From contig OX421508.1 of assembly GCA_949126835.1 (NCBI GenBank), positions 817,701 through 881,700 of the forward strand: DNA of 64,000 nt, given 5' to 3'. The stretch's first letter is position 1. Every line of letters starts with the position of its first letter. Position numbers and translations under genes: made by a program. The notes beneath the pieces were generated by a model. The model worked only from the letters and a program-made list of their open reading frames with translations, was not told the DNA's origin and searched no databases. This document shows, piece after piece, positions 49,481-60,543 of the stretch. Source of the DNA: Anisus vortex. Taxonomy: Eukaryota > Mollusca > Gastropoda > Planorbidae.

Positions 49481-50130
49481 CAAAAGACAGACTAAACATC
49501 CACAAACGACAGACTAAACATCCACAAACGACAGACTAAACATCCACAAACGACAGACTAAACATCCACAAACGACAGACTAAACATCCACAAACGACAG
49601 ACTAAAAAGCCACAAACGACAGACTAAAAAGCCACAAACGACAGACTAAAAAGCCACAAACGACAGACCAAACATAAGCAGACGACAGACGAAACATTAA
49701 CAGACGACAGACAAAACATCAACAGACGACAGACAAAACATCAACAGACGACAGACAAAACATCAACAGACGACAGACAAAACATCAACAGACGACAGAC
49801 ATAACATCAACAGACGACAGACAAAACAACAGACGACAGATCAACAGACGACAGACAAAACATCAACAGACGACAGACAAAACATCAACAGACGACAGAC
49901 AAAACATCAACAGACGACAGACAAAACATCAACAGACGACAGACAAAACATCAACAGACGACAGACGAAACATTAACAGACGACAGACAAAACATCAACA
50001 GACGACAGACAAAACATCAACAGACGACAGACAAAACATCAACAGACGACAGACAAAACATCAACAGACGACAGACAAAACATCAACAGACGACAGACAA
50101 AACATCAACAGACGAGAGACAAAAGCCAGC
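49481..50130 (+). repeat. 22-bp tandem array in two zones (about 29 units)
   Basis: The left zone has ACGACAGACTAAACATCCAC units; the right zone has GACGACAGACAAAACATCAA units. A shortened unit near 49828 marks a break. Confidence 0.95.
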
Positions 50131-50614
50131 ATAACATGTTTCAAGTTTCCCACTTGACTATTTGTAAGCGGTTGCCTGTGTTACGCCTGTATTGTGTGTC
50201 AAGTGACGAAATGACACATCAGCACACCTTTTTTGTGACGTGTATGTGTGTGTGATGCCGAGACCCGCCTGGTGTGTTACCCAATGCTATCGATACAAAA
50301 CAAAAATGTCCAGGAAATAAGGCGTCCGAAATAAGAAAAAATGGTTCATGTTTTTTTTTTTAATTTGCTCACATTGTGCCGTCATTGATTGTGTCATCAT
50401 TATTCATCATAGACCGTGTCGTCATTATTCATCATAGACCGTGTCGTCATAGACTTTGTCACCAGTGATACCAACTACCAACACGCTATAATCAGTTGAT
50501 TTTGTACGAGTTTCTTTTTTATAGGTGTGTTTATATTTTGTTTAGATACAAGTCCTAGGCCTACTTAGTTCAGTTCATGTATTGTAGAAAATATTGTACT
50601 GTGTACCCAGATAG

Positions 50615-51080
50615 AGTAAGTACCCATTAAGTCCAACAGGGCCGGCCAGGCAGCGTTCACCTGTGTTAGTGGCCACTGCATACTAAGGGGATTGTGTGGA
50701 TAGCACAATGCCCAGCCGCCTTGACCTTGCCCCAACTAATGTTAGGTACCCATCAGAGCTGGTTACACTCAGGGGACTAACCCTCCTCCAGTCTTGGGAA
50801 CACGCGAATTGAACCCATTTCTACCCCCCCCCCCCCCTTTTCACTTCTCCATCATCACAACTTGTCACACAGTCACCCTCCCCCCTCCCAATCCCGAAAA
50901 ATAATATCAGACATTTCTAATTTTTTTTTTCATTTGCATGTTTCAATTTACTGTAGAGAAAACAGGGGGCGAGCGGCAGCGCGTTCGATTGGCGTACCGA
51001 AGGTCCTGGGTAGCTGACATAATAGTTTGGGGGTAAAATAAAGGCGGCTTGGCATTGTGCTGGCCACACAATGTGTGCCA
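50615..51080. mobile_element. Two partial family A SINEs, inverted
   Basis: 50615-50822 is a minus-strand copy that ends before the A box. 50967-51080 is a plus-strand copy with a good head (GGGCGAGCGGCAGCGCG) that jumps from CCTGGGT to AGCTGACATAATAG, an internal deletion removing the B box. Confidence 0.75.
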
Positions 51081-51583
51081 GTGAGCCGTGTAACAATCCG
51101 AAATGTCTGCGCTTTGTACATTTTACATTGAACAAAAAAAGTCTCATTTGCTTTTTTTTCCCTCAGTGATATTACGACATGTTTGCACGCCACCAAATGG
51201 CGCCCTACATTGTACAACATCACCCGGAAGTGTCGTTGTAGGCGTTTTTTGGTTTTGAGGGCGCCAGAAAGGTGAAACATGTTTCTAATGAAAGATAGAA
51301 GGTAGAAAAAAAAAAGAAGGAAAAAAAGGTCCGCACACAGCTGTGTCTTGTTCGTGCCTTAGTGGCGGGCGTAGTTGTGGGACGGGTAGCGGTGAGCTCA
51401 GGGGGATTAGGGGCGCATCAGGTGAGTGCTACTGGGGTAGTTACTGACAGAAGGGAGTGCGGGGTGGGTGGGTGGGGGTGGTTACCATCTGGTAAGTTGG
51501 TGTTGTTGCATCATCGCTGTCTTTCTCAACCTTTTTTGTTACCACGGCGTCGAAAATCCCCTAGGACTGGATAAAATGTTACA

Positions 51584-52374
51584 ACACAGGAGAAGTGGAG
51601 AGTTAACACAGGAGAAGTGGAGAGTTAACACAGGAGAAGTGGAGAGTTAACACAGGAGAAGTGGAGAGTTAACACAGGAGAAGTGGAGAGTTAACACAGG
51701 AGAAGTGGAGAGTTAACACAGGAGAAGTGGAGAGTTAACACAGGAGAAGTGGAGAGTTAACACAGGAGAAGTGGAGAGTTAACACAGGAGAAGTGGAGAG
51801 TTAACACAGGAGAAGTGGAGAGTTAACACAGGAGAAGTGGAGAGTTAACACAGGAGAAGTGGAGAGTTAACACAGGAGAAGTGGAGAGTTAACACAGGAG
51901 AAGTGGAGAGTTAACACAGGAGAAGTGGAGAGTTAACACAGGAGAAGTGGAGAGTTAACACAGGAGAAGTGGAGAGTTAACACAGGAGAAGTGGAGAGTT
52001 AACAAAGGAGAAGTGGAGAGTTAACACAGGAGAAGTGGAGAGTTAACACAGGAGAAGTGGAGAGTTAACACAGGAGAAGTGGAGAGTTAACACAGGAGAA
52101 GTGGAGAGTTAACACAGGAGAAGTGGAGAGTTAACACAGGAGAAGTGGAGAGTTAACACAGGAGAAGTGGAGAGTTAACACAGGAGAAGTGGAGAGTTAA
52201 CACAGGAGAAGTGGAGAGTTAACACAGGAGAAGTGGAGAGTTAACACAGGAGAAGTGGAGAGTTAACACAGGAGAAGTGGAGAGTTAACACAGGAGAAGT
52301 GGAGAGTTAACACAGGAGAAGTGGAGAGTTAACACAGGAGAAGTGGAGAGTTAACAAAGGAGAAGTGGAGAGTT
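51584..52374 (+). repeat. 22-bp tandem array (36 units), almost without variation
   Basis: Unit built on ACACAGGAGAAGTGGAGAG plus TTA. Over about 790 bp I see only two variant units (AAAGG near 52003 and 52353). Each unit holds GTTAAC. Confidence 0.97.
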
Positions 52375-52430
52375 CCACACAAGTTTACGGTAACTCTATG
52401 TCAAAATGCGCAACATTATCAGTGTCAATG

Positions 52431-52726
52431 TCTATGCAAAGATGGACCGCTTGCTCTATTTTTAGAGCTTATATGTTTTCTTTTTCCGTGCGCATCCAAT
52501 AAAGACTGTCTTTAATTACTTCTACGCCTACGTTTGTCTAAATGTTTCCGCTGTATACAACTTTCGATTTTAATTTTAATTTTTTATTGAGAAAATCATA
52601 GGGATGTAAATAAAACGGAAGTGTACAGTACAAAAAAGGGAATCGAGAATTCCGAAAAGAAGTCATTCAAGTCATCAAATAGAAAAATTAAAGCAAGCGG
52701 TCCATTTCATTATAGTCTTTGGTCCA
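52431..52726 (-). mobile_element. Family E short inverted-repeat element, copy 1
   Basis: Terminal inverted repeats ATGGACCGCTTGCT and AGCAAGCGGTCCAT flank about 250 noncoding bp. It matches the 60.5 kb copy in opposite orientation throughout (CGCTGTATACAACTTTCGAT, CTTTTCGGAATTC as complement). It starts 55 bp after the 22-bp array. The superfamily is not recognised. Confidence 0.7.
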
Positions 52727-52910
52727 TGTAAATAAACTATTATAAATTTTATAAACAGTTCGAAATGAAATGTATATTTTTCCTTATCCGCTCTTTATCC
52801 GTTATATAATAATATATAGATTCTTATGTGGTTGGCTCTGCGGTTTTGGACTAAAGAATTTTTTTAACGACACAAATTGTGTGGAATAATATGGAATTAT
52901 ATCATGGGAA

Positions 52911-53000
52911 ATTTTGTTACGGGAATACCCGGTACTGATATTTTGTTACGGGAATACCAGGTACTGATATTTTGTTACGGGAATACCCGGTACTGATATT
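52911..53000 (+). repeat. 29-bp tandem repeat (3 units)
   Basis: Units with TTTTGTTACGGGAATACC then GGTACTGA. Confidence 0.9.
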
Positions 53001-53081
53001 TTCGCGTTTTAAAAGATTATTTTGTTTGATCATGTTGAAAACGTTTATTTATATCATAAAAATATTTCTTTCATTATGAAG

Positions 53082-53560
53082 GATCTGTAATCTGTATGAT
53101 CTATAATCTGTATGATCTTTATCTTTTAGGATCCATATTCTGTAGGATCTATATTCTGTAGGATCTATATTCTGTAGGATCTATATTCTGTAGGATCTAT
53201 ATTCTGTAGGATCTATATTCTGCAGTATCTATATTTTGTAGTATCTATATTCTGTAGGATCTATATTCTGTAGGATCTATATTCTGTAGGATCTATATTC
53301 TGTAGGATCTATATTCTGTAGGATCTATATTATGTAGGATTTATATTCTGTAGGATCTATATTTTGTAGGATCTATATTCTATAGGATCTATATTCTGTA
53401 GGATCTATATTCTGTAGGATCTATATTCTATAGGATCTATATTCTGTAGGATCTATATTCTGTAGGATCTATATTCTGTAGGATCTATATTCTGTAGGAT
53501 CTATATTCTGTAGGATCTTTATTCTGTGGGATCTATATTCTGTAGGCTCTATATTCTGTT
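53082..53560 (+). repeat. 16-bp tandem array (about 29 units)
   Basis: Unit AGGATCTATATTCTGT with scattered changes. It adjoins the truncated family F copy at 53567. Confidence 0.95.
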
Positions 53561-53566
53561 TTTAAA

Positions 53567-53872
53567 ATATTGTAATCGAGTTAAAAATAGGCAATTCTTT
53601 TTATTTAACAAAAGGCTAAATTGCCAGGTGTTGCCCACGAATTAACAATGTTTTTCTTTAAGTAATATTAATTGAAATAAAACAAAATTTAGACAAAAAA
53701 GATACAGACTAACTGAGAATTGAACCAGGGTCGACCGCATGGCAGGCCGATACGTTATCCACTCATAATTGCTAAGTGAAAACTGCAATAGTAAAATATG
53801 AGGCAATAAGGTCACGTGTATTTAAATAAACCAATTTGATTGGTTAAACACAGACACACACAGAGCTATATA
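53567..53872 (-). mobile_element. Family F copy, truncated before its 3' hairpin
   Basis: Minus-strand copy from TATATAGCTCTGTGTGTG (53872) inward, with the B-box complement AATTGAACCAGGG. It ends at CGATTACAATATTT, next to the 16-bp array: the same breakpoint region as the 36.1 kb copy. Confidence 0.7.
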
Positions 53873-53919
53873 TATATATATATACATATGGAGAGAGAGA
53901 TGAAAAGGGGTAGACCCGT

Positions 53920-54165
53920 TTGTGTGAGTGTGTGTGTGAGTGTGTGTGTGTGAGTGTGTGTGTGTGTGTGAGTGAGTGAGTATGTGTGTGTGTGTGTGTG
54001 TGAGTGAGTATGTGTGAGTGTGTGTGTGAGTGAGTGAGTATGTGTGTGTGTGAGTGTGTGTGAGTGAGTATGTGTGAGTGTGTGTATGTGTGAGTGTGTG
54101 TGAGTGAGTGTGTGTGTGTATGTGTGAGTGTGTGTGTGTGTGAGTGTGTGTGTGAGTGTGTGGTA
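53920..54165 (+). repeat. (GTGTGAGT)n microsatellite
   Basis: Imperfect TG/GTGA repeats between the family F element and the candidate alternative promoter. Confidence 0.9.
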
Positions 54166-54242
54166 TAGCGAATAGATGAAAAGAAATTCCGTTTTTTTTA
54201 ATGTTTTACTTTTACCTCTGACTGTATTTCGTGTAATGATGA

Positions 54243-54582
54243 CACGTGGTAATGGCCGCCATTTTCTCTGATCTTTTAATTAGCCACATGTGTGAGTTTT
54301 AAGTGCGTGTGTGTGTTTTATTTAGATTATCGCCAAAGAAACCGCCATACCAACATCTGACAAGACTAAATAGAGCAAATGTGTGAAGTGCGATGGACTT
54401 AACCGTTTCCTGTTGATACACACGATACCAACTGTGGCACGTGTTGCTAAAAATAGCTTATAGACTAGAGAAGGAAATAAGCCAAAAGGCCCTACGAAGG
54501 AGGGTGAACAAAACCCCACTAATGATGAGGTGTGAACCGAGTCCTTGAAGAAACTATTGGGAGGGGAGAGGGGGAGCTGACC
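54243..54582 (+). promoter_or_regulatory. Candidate promoter / 5' UTR of the alternative DGK first exon
   Basis: Upstream of the ATG at 54583 are a CACGTG E-box at 54243-54248, a YY1-like GCCGCCATTTTC at 54255-54266, a second CACGTG at 54438-54443, and a MEF2 consensus CTAAAAATAG at 54447-54456, only 3 bp after the second E-box and about 127 bp from the ATG. No clean TATA box is visible. The motifs are seen in the sequence; promoter function and any muscle-type expression are inference. Confidence 0.4.
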
Positions 54583-54759
54583 ATGTTCTGTGGGCTCAGC
54601 CGGAAGCTGGCGCAGTCCTTCTCGAGGGGCTCCCGCCGTTACGAGGAGAAGAAGCAGAAGAAGAAGCTCAAGAAGCGAAGGTCGAGGTCGCTGGACAGCT
54701 ATGACCTTGAGATCTCGGCGGAGTTTTCCACCGTGACGGTGTACGAGGAGAAGATCGAG
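54583..54759 (+). CDS. DGKD/DGKH: Diacylglycerol kinase, probable alternative first coding exon (PH-less isoform)
   Basis: An open 59-codon stretch runs from an ATG in good context (A at -3) to a strong donor GAG|GTGAGT at 54760, ending in phase 0 and so in frame with the C1 exon at 56982. It encodes MFCGLSRKLAQSF, then a strongly basic Lys/Arg run (exon residues about 18-36, including KKQKKKLKKRRSRS), then a polar segment ending VYEEKIE. An in-frame TGA at 54526-54528 precedes it, and the bases between that stop and the ATG are purine-rich with no convincing acceptor. This fits a first exon better than a cassette exon. Its GC-rich codon use contrasts with the AT-rich surroundings, which supports real coding sequence. 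The basic block could bind acidic lipids or act as a nuclear localisation signal (inference). Linkage to the DGK gene rests on strand, phase and position. Confidence 0.72.
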
Positions 54760-54799
54760 GTGAGTGCAGGCAGGTCAAGGTTACCTTTTTTAGTGCGCA

Positions 54800-55165
54800 C
54801 ACCTTGTGTGTGTCTTTTTCTCTTTTTCTCTCTCGCTCTATCCCTCACACTCTCTCTCTATCACAGTAGGCCTATCTCTTTCTTGTCTTTCTTTTTTCTT
54901 GTTACAAAACTCCATCTCTCGCTCTCTCTCTCTCACCTTTTCTTTCTCTCTCTGCTTCTGGTCTCTTTCATTATCTCTTTCCATTCCTCGTGTTTTTCAT
55001 TTCACTTTTTCTAAATTTATATATTTCTCCCCCCCCCTTCTCTCTCTTCTTCTCTCTTTCTCTCTTCCATCTGCCTGTTCTTTTATTCTGTCTCTCTATT
55101 AACAATCTCTCTCTCCTTTATTTCTCCGTTTCTCTATCATATCTCTTCACTCACTTACTACAGAA
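54800..55165 (+). repeat. CT-rich tract after the alternative exon donor
   Basis: Imperfect CT repeats that keep the exon's frame open for another 255 bases. The donor at 54760 and the change in composition show that coding ends before it. Confidence 0.8.
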
Positions 55166-55341
55166 GACCCTCGTTCGGAGTCGTTCCCCCTTTCAGGCCT
55201 CGGCGCTGTGCTCGGGATGTGTAGCTCCATTGACTGTCTTGTTTGTGCCTGATTGAGGTTTTCCTGTAATTAGATAGTCACACAAGACACAAATGTTCCC
55301 GCCCCCCCCCCCTGTGGTCTTGGTAGGGGGGAATAATCGTG

Positions 55342-55557
55342 GTGCGCAGTGGCCGAGCGGCAGCGCTTTCGACTGCCGTACGGAAGGTCCTGTGTTCGAA
55401 TCCTGGTAAACTCCCTGGTCTGAGGGTGTCCCTGAGTCTACCCAGGTACCTGACCTTAGCTGGGGGGTAAAGTAAAGGCGACTGTGCATTGTGCTGGCCA
55501 CACAATCACTGCTTCACCGGCCCCGTGGATAAGTTTGGTCTGAAAGGTACCTTACTT
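55342..55557 (+). mobile_element. Family A SINE with clear pol III boxes
   Basis: The head holds an A box TGGCCGAGCGG (55350-55360, matching TRGYNNARNNG) and a B box TGTTCGAATCC (about 55393-55403). The family body follows (GTGTCCCTGAGTCTACCC, GTAAAGTAAAGGCG, GTGCTGGCCACACAATC), then the tail motif CTTCACCGGCCC and TTACTT. The head resembles a Ser/Leu-type tRNA. It lies in the intron just after the alternative DGK exon and lacks about 40 bp of the body seen in other copies. Confidence 0.85.
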
Positions 55558-56145
55558 TTCTTTTAGGAGCGAATACATTAAATATTGTAGCAAGTAGCAA
55601 GGTATAAGCATAAATAATAAACCGAATGTTATAGAAATACATTCTAAAAGCATTCGTGTAAGAAGAAAATGTGCCTCCAGAATCTAAAATTAAAGCTGAT
55701 TACGGACGTTTAGAGGTGAGTTAATGTGGGGCTGTCTGTATTATATTTATATGTGTGTCTTATTTGTTAACCTGTTATGTAGATATATATATATATATAT
55801 TTGTGTATGTGTGTTTTACCTGTTTTAAAATACGTGTTTAGTTTTTACCTTTATAATATATATGTTGGTGTGTTGACCTGTATAAATTGTGTAAGCCTCT
55901 GCGTTGTTTCTGTATTTACTTTCTTGTTCATTGTATGTAGCTCTACGTGTATTGAATGTGTGCTTCTGACACATATAATCGAACACATCTCACATTCAGG
56001 TCACACACACTACATTCCTTTTACTTTCACACAAACACACACACATACATTCACAAACACGGATTCTCTGTAGAAATGGTAACAGTAAACAATACACCTT
56101 TGGATCCTTACACAAAAAATCTTACATTTCTTCTAACCAATGAAA

Positions 56146-56822
56146 ATATGTAATGATCAATATGACAATATGTAATGATCAATATGACAATATGTAATGA
56201 TCAATATGACAATATGTAAAGATCAATATGACAATATGTAATGATCAATATGACAATATGTAATGATCAATATGACAATATGTAATGATCAATATGACAA
56301 TATGTAATGAGCAATATGACAATATGTAATGATCAATATGACAATATGTAATGATCAATATGACAATATGTAAAGATCAATATGACAATATGTAATGATC
56401 AATATGACAATATGTAATGATCAATATGACAATATGTAATGATCAATATGACAATATGTAATGATCAATATGACAATATGTAATGATCAATATGACAATA
56501 TGTAAAGATCAATATGACAATATGTAATGATCAATATGACAATATGTAATGATCAATATGACAATATGTAATGATCAATATGACAATATGTAATGATCAA
56601 TATCACAATATGTAATGATCAATATGACAATATGTAATGATCAATATGACAATATGTAATGAGCAATATGACAATATGTAATGATCAATATGACAATATG
56701 TAATGATCAATATGACAATATGTAATGATCAATATGACAATATGTAATGATCAATATGACAATATGTAATGATCAATATGACAATATGTAATGATCAATA
56801 TGACAATATGTAATGATCAATT
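56146..56822 (+). repeat. 22-bp tandem array (about 31 units)
   Basis: Units with AATATGTAATGATCAATATG plus AC; AAAGATC and GAGC variants recur in a partly regular order (56217, 56370, 56503), suggesting block duplication. It ends about 160 bp before the C1 exon. Confidence 0.95.
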
Positions 56823-56981
56823 AACGATTAAACATAAAAAAACCCGGTCATAAAAACAACCATGCACATAGTCCAGTTCAACACAGCCCCCCCCCCTTCA
56901 CCTACACACATACATACGTTTTACATGCTCTGTTTTCACCCCTAAATTTTTATCTATTTCCATCTCTCCCCCCGGCCACAG

Positions 56982-57117
56982 CAAGGTCAAACTAGCCACA
57001 CGGAGATGATGTCTGGCCAGCACAACTGGTACGCCTGCTCCCACGCCAGGCCGACCTACTGCAACGTCTGCCGGGAGGCGCTGTCAGGGGTCACGTCACA
57101 TGGACTGTCATGTGAAG
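56982..57117 (+). CDS. DGKD/DGKH: Diacylglycerol kinase delta/eta, first half of C1 zinc finger 1
   Basis: The 136-bp exon starts after a C-rich tract ending in ACAG and encodes 45 residues plus one base (phase 1), with donor GAAG|GTCAGT at 57118. It carries the first zinc ligands of a C1 (phorbol ester/DAG-type) finger: H14, C27, C30 and C44 of the exon, in the pattern H-X12-C-X2-C-X13-C. The block [17 protein letters not shown] is close to the sequence I remember for vertebrate DGK delta/eta. The first residues ([12 protein letters not shown]) take the place of the short PH-C1 linker. The phase-0 start can accept either the PH exon (26629) or the alternative first exon (54759). Confidence 0.95.
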
Positions 57118-57204
57118 GTCAGTCCTTTTGTAACAATGACTTGTAACAAGTATTTGTGTATATTATTATTATGCCAGTATATGACGCAAGATGGTATGCA
57201 AATG

Positions 57205-57460
57205 CTCAAATTAAGATAAGGACAAAAACACTTTCCTAATGCGAGAACACATGCATATAAAAGTACCCTCTCTTCCCGAGTGGCATCCGGGCATGGAATG
57301 GGTTGCTTGAACAAACCTGGGAAAACCAGTGACTTAACATCATTTAAAACACTAATAGAAATGCAAGACTAGACTCATACCACGGATGAGCGTAGGACGC
57401 AATAATCTTCTTTATAGAAGTCTAAGAAGGAGCGTCTGTAATGTATACGATAAAATAGTG
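57205..57460 (+). mobile_element. Family C LINE 3' end
   Basis: Same order as the 36.7 kb copy (CGAGTGGCATCCGGGCATGG, ACTTAACATCATTTAAAAC, GGATGAGCGTAGGACGC, TATACGATAAAAT) with stops in the frame. It lies about 90 bp after the first C1 exon. Confidence 0.8.
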
Positions 57461-57696
57461 TGGCCCAGTAGGGCTCCTTAGATTGTATGGTCCGCAGGGG
57501 TCGAGACAGGTCCCCGTTTAATTCAATGGATGTATGGATCTTTCTATTCACCCATCAAGTTATCTCTTCATCCGCCTATATCTATCTCTCCATCCGTTTT
57601 ACCTATTTATTTATTTATCTGTCTATCATTTTATTAGCGATATCTAATTCATCTAGCTAATGTAATTATCTCTGAAGCTATATTAAAAGAAAAGTA

Positions 57697-57985
57697 AAAT
57701 ACCCGTTGGACCAAATATTGATTCTAGGGCCGGTGAAGTGGTCAACTGTTTCTGTGGCCACGACATACTAAAGGACAGCACGACATACTAAAGGACAGCA
57801 CAATGCCCGGCCACTTTTACTTCGCCCCCATCTCATGTCAGGTAGGCTACCCATCAGAGCTGGGTAGACTCAGGGACACACCTTCCAGTCCCGGGAACAA
57901 ATCCTAGCCTTCACCAAGAGTCGAACCCAGAACCCTACGATAGTCCAGTCGAACGCGCCGCCGCTCGGACACCGTGTTCCACTTC
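57697..57985 (-). mobile_element. Family A SINE with an internal 20-bp duplication
   Basis: Near-complete minus-strand copy, from CCCGTTGGACCAAAT (tail) to CGCTCGGACACCGTG (head). The 20-bp block CACGACATACTAAAGGACAG is directly doubled at about 57761-57800. Confidence 0.8.
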
Positions 57986-58547
57986 TCGGAAATCATGAAA
58001 AAATATTTCAAACTGACATTCGTTCTGAAAAAGCCATCCAAACATTTTCCTGGACACCGGTTCATTTGAGTCGCCCTAAGAACCAGCTACTTTGTAACAA
58101 CACCAACCAGGGTCATCTGATATCCCCCCCCCCCCCCACACCAACCGCTCACATGACACCCCCGCCCCCATGACACCCCCGCCCCCATGACACCCCCCAA
58201 CACCATTCAGTAACCACGGCACTCCCCCGTATCTACAATCGGGCCGGACTATCACAGGAAACAGGCGTGTGAACGAACCATGAGACAGCACGCGCCCCTA
58301 AGCCACGAAATTGTAAGGATTTGGCCCGGGCTGGAATATTTGCATACAGGATTTTACGTGCTTGGTCCCGGGTGTCTGTACATTACATTTTCGCACCGTT
58401 CCGGAATAGGGTTAACATTTCTGGTTTAATCAAGAATAGCGTAGTGAGAGTTCGTGATATTTTGGTCATTTAGTTTGGGAAATTGGGTTGGTTACCATGG
58501 AGATAAAGTGGAAAGTACCTGCAGTAATTAACGTCACTCGCATCTGT

Positions 58548-59162
58548 AGTTGCCCATCACTCGTTACAGTGTAGTTGCCCATCACTCGTTACAGTGTAGT
58601 TGCCCATCACTCGCAGCTGTAGATGCCTATCATTCGTTACAGTGTAATTGCCCATCACTATCGACTATAGTTGCCCATCACTCGTTACAGTGTAGTTGCC
58701 CATCACTATCAGCTGTAGTTGTTCATTACTCGTTACGGTGTAGTTGCCCATCACTCGCTATAGTGTAGTTGCCTATGACTCGCAGCTGTAGTTGCCCATC
58801 ACTATCAGCTGTAGTTGCCCAACACTCGTTACAGTGTAGTTGCCCATTAGTCGCAGCTGTAGTTGCCCATCACTCGTCACAGTGTTGTTGCCCATCACTC
58901 GTTACAGTGTTGTTGCCCATCCCTATCAGCTGTAGTTGCCCATCACTCGTTACAGTGTAGTTGCCCATCACTATCAGCTGTAGTTGTTCATTACTCGTTA
59001 CGGTGTAGTTGCCCATCACTCGCTATAGTGTAGTTGCCTATTACTCGCAGCTGTAGTTGTCCATCACTATCAGCTGTAGTTGCCCAACACTCGTTACAGT
59101 GTAGTTGCCCATTACTAGCAGCTGTAGTTGCCCATCACTCGCTATAGTGTAGTTGCCCTTTA
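58548..59162 (+). repeat. About 24-bp tandem array, mixed units
   Basis: TAGTTGCCCATCACTCG alternates with TTACAGTG, CTATCAGCTG and CGCAGCTG endings. A long block is repeated (58680-58860 resembles 58940-59120). Confidence 0.9.
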
Positions 59163-59163
59163 C

Positions 59164-59395
59164 CAGGTCTAGTAGGGAAAAAGTAAACAACAACTAAACG
59201 ATGGTAGAATATCAGCCTTTAGTTTGAAAGTTCTAGGTCTAGTAGGGAAAAAGTAAACAACAACTAAACGATGGTAGAATATCAGCCTTTAGTTTGAAAG
59301 TTCTAGGTCTAGTAGTGAAAAAGTAAACAACACCTAAACGATGGTAGAATATCAGCCTTTAGTTTGAAAGTTCTAGGTCTAGTAGGGAAAAAGTA
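59164..59395 (+). repeat. 70-bp tandem array (3.3 units)
   Basis: Units start AGGTCTAGTAGGGAAAAAG at 59166, 59236, 59306 and 59376 with two or three changes in total. Confidence 0.93.
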
Positions 59396-59401
59396 AAAAT
59401 T

Positions 59402-59658
59402 AATCCCGTCGGACCAAATTGACCCATAGTGCCGGTAAAACCGCGACTGACGTGCAACTCTGTGGCCACGGCATACTAGGTGATTGTGTGGCCAGCACTG
59501 TGCACATCCGCCTTTACTTTACACCCATCAAGGTACCCATCAGAGCTGGGTAGACTCAGGGACACACTCCAAATCCGAGGAAAAAATCCTAGCCTGCACC
59601 AGGATTCGAACCTAGGATCTTCGGTACGCCAGTAAAGCATCGGCCATCGTGTCCCCAG
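59402..59658 (-). mobile_element. Family A SINE
   Basis: Minus-strand copy from CCCGTCGGACCAAATTG to GGCCATCGTGTCCCC, with B-box complement GGATTCGAACCTAGG. It directly follows the 70-bp tandem array. Confidence 0.8.
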
Positions 59659-60118
59659 GCCTAGTAGTGAGGCCTTTGTATTTTAGCTGGCCTTCCTTAT
59701 TCCTATATTCACCTGTATCCTCCCTTGTTCACTCTCTTCACACACACACAAAGAGAATGTTTATAAAGCCAATAATTTTGGTCATTTAGAAATAAATAAA
59801 AAGAAAATAACGGAATTCTGTGACCTGGTCTCAAGTGATGTGGCAGCAGAGGTTAGATCTACATTCGTCATAGTACTCGGTTATTGTATCCCCCCCCCCC
59901 TTCCCATTTCTTGAACTCTTCCACACTCCCTCCTTTCCTCACTCCTCAGTAAAGGAGTAACATTAGTTGTTCGTGCGCCAGTGATAGAGAGAGAGAGAGA
60001 GAAAAGAAAAAGTCAGCTTCTGTGAGTTCACCACACAGCGCCCCGCTCCCTCCCCCTCCCCTCCAACCGGTTGAACGGGGTCACTGGGTCACATTTCTGA
60101 TGATCGCTTTGGCCCCAG

Positions 60119-60150
60119 CTAAAAATAGCCTGTGGTCGGGCTAAATATAG
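60119..60150. promoter_or_regulatory. Pair of MEF2-consensus sites 22 bp apart
   Basis: CTAAAAATAG (60119-60128) and CTAAATATAG (60141-60150) both match the MEF2 consensus YTAWWWWTAR, spaced 22 bp start to start, about two helical turns. They lie about 0.9 kb before the CRE cluster in the same intron. Such AT-rich matches also arise by chance, so the pairing and spacing are the only support. Confidence 0.35.
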
Positions 60151-60543
60151 ATTTCGTCTGTCTCCACTTTCCCTCCTTCCCCCCACCACCCCCTATCCCC
60201 CCACTCTGCAGTGATGGGGTTTTCTTGTAGGGCGAAGACGCGCGTGAGAGAGAATGGAGGTGTTGGAGGGGAGATGGGGGGGGGGGAGGGGGCGCCGCGA
60301 GATAATAGCTTTATTGAGTTATCTTTGAAGAGTTTCGGAGTTGTGGGGGGAGGGGGATGAAAGTCTTAGAGAGACCTTGGTTTGTGTGTGTGTGTGGGGG
60401 GGGGGGGTAACTTCTTTTCATGTCACGTGCTTAAGTTTGATTTGTTGGAATTATAGGTCACTCGGTGTGTTTCCCTTTTAAATGTCGCAATGGCAGCGAC
60501 CAGTGACGTCATATTGTCCAGCACTAGGACTGGCCTGGTTAGT

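Larger units (their letters stand above)
26630..56981 (+). other. Giant DGK intron between PH and C1 exons (about 30 kb)
   Basis: From the GTTAGT donor at 26630 to the ACAG acceptor at 56981, interrupted only by the alternative first exon. Outside listed repeats I see nothing identifiable in 26800-27740, 28010-28545, 31210-31560, 34180-36090, 36935-37215, 38270-39660, 40975-41440, 42320-43430, 44350-44760, 45410-46140, 48430-49480, 50135-50610, 51080-51580, 52730-52910 and 55560-56145. A 54-bp unit is tandemly doubled at about 48732-48840, and a 45-bp unit tripled at about 40200-40330. Confidence 0.6.

Noticed and set aside
54760..55014. Extension of the alternative DGK exon past 54759
   Set aside because: A consensus donor lies at 54760 and the following sequence turns into a CT-rich tract translating to LSLSLS.
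55350..55410. tRNA gene (A and B boxes)
   Set aside because: The same sequence recurs about 15 times with a shared non-tRNA body, so it is a SINE head. No clean cloverleaf or acceptor stem was seen.
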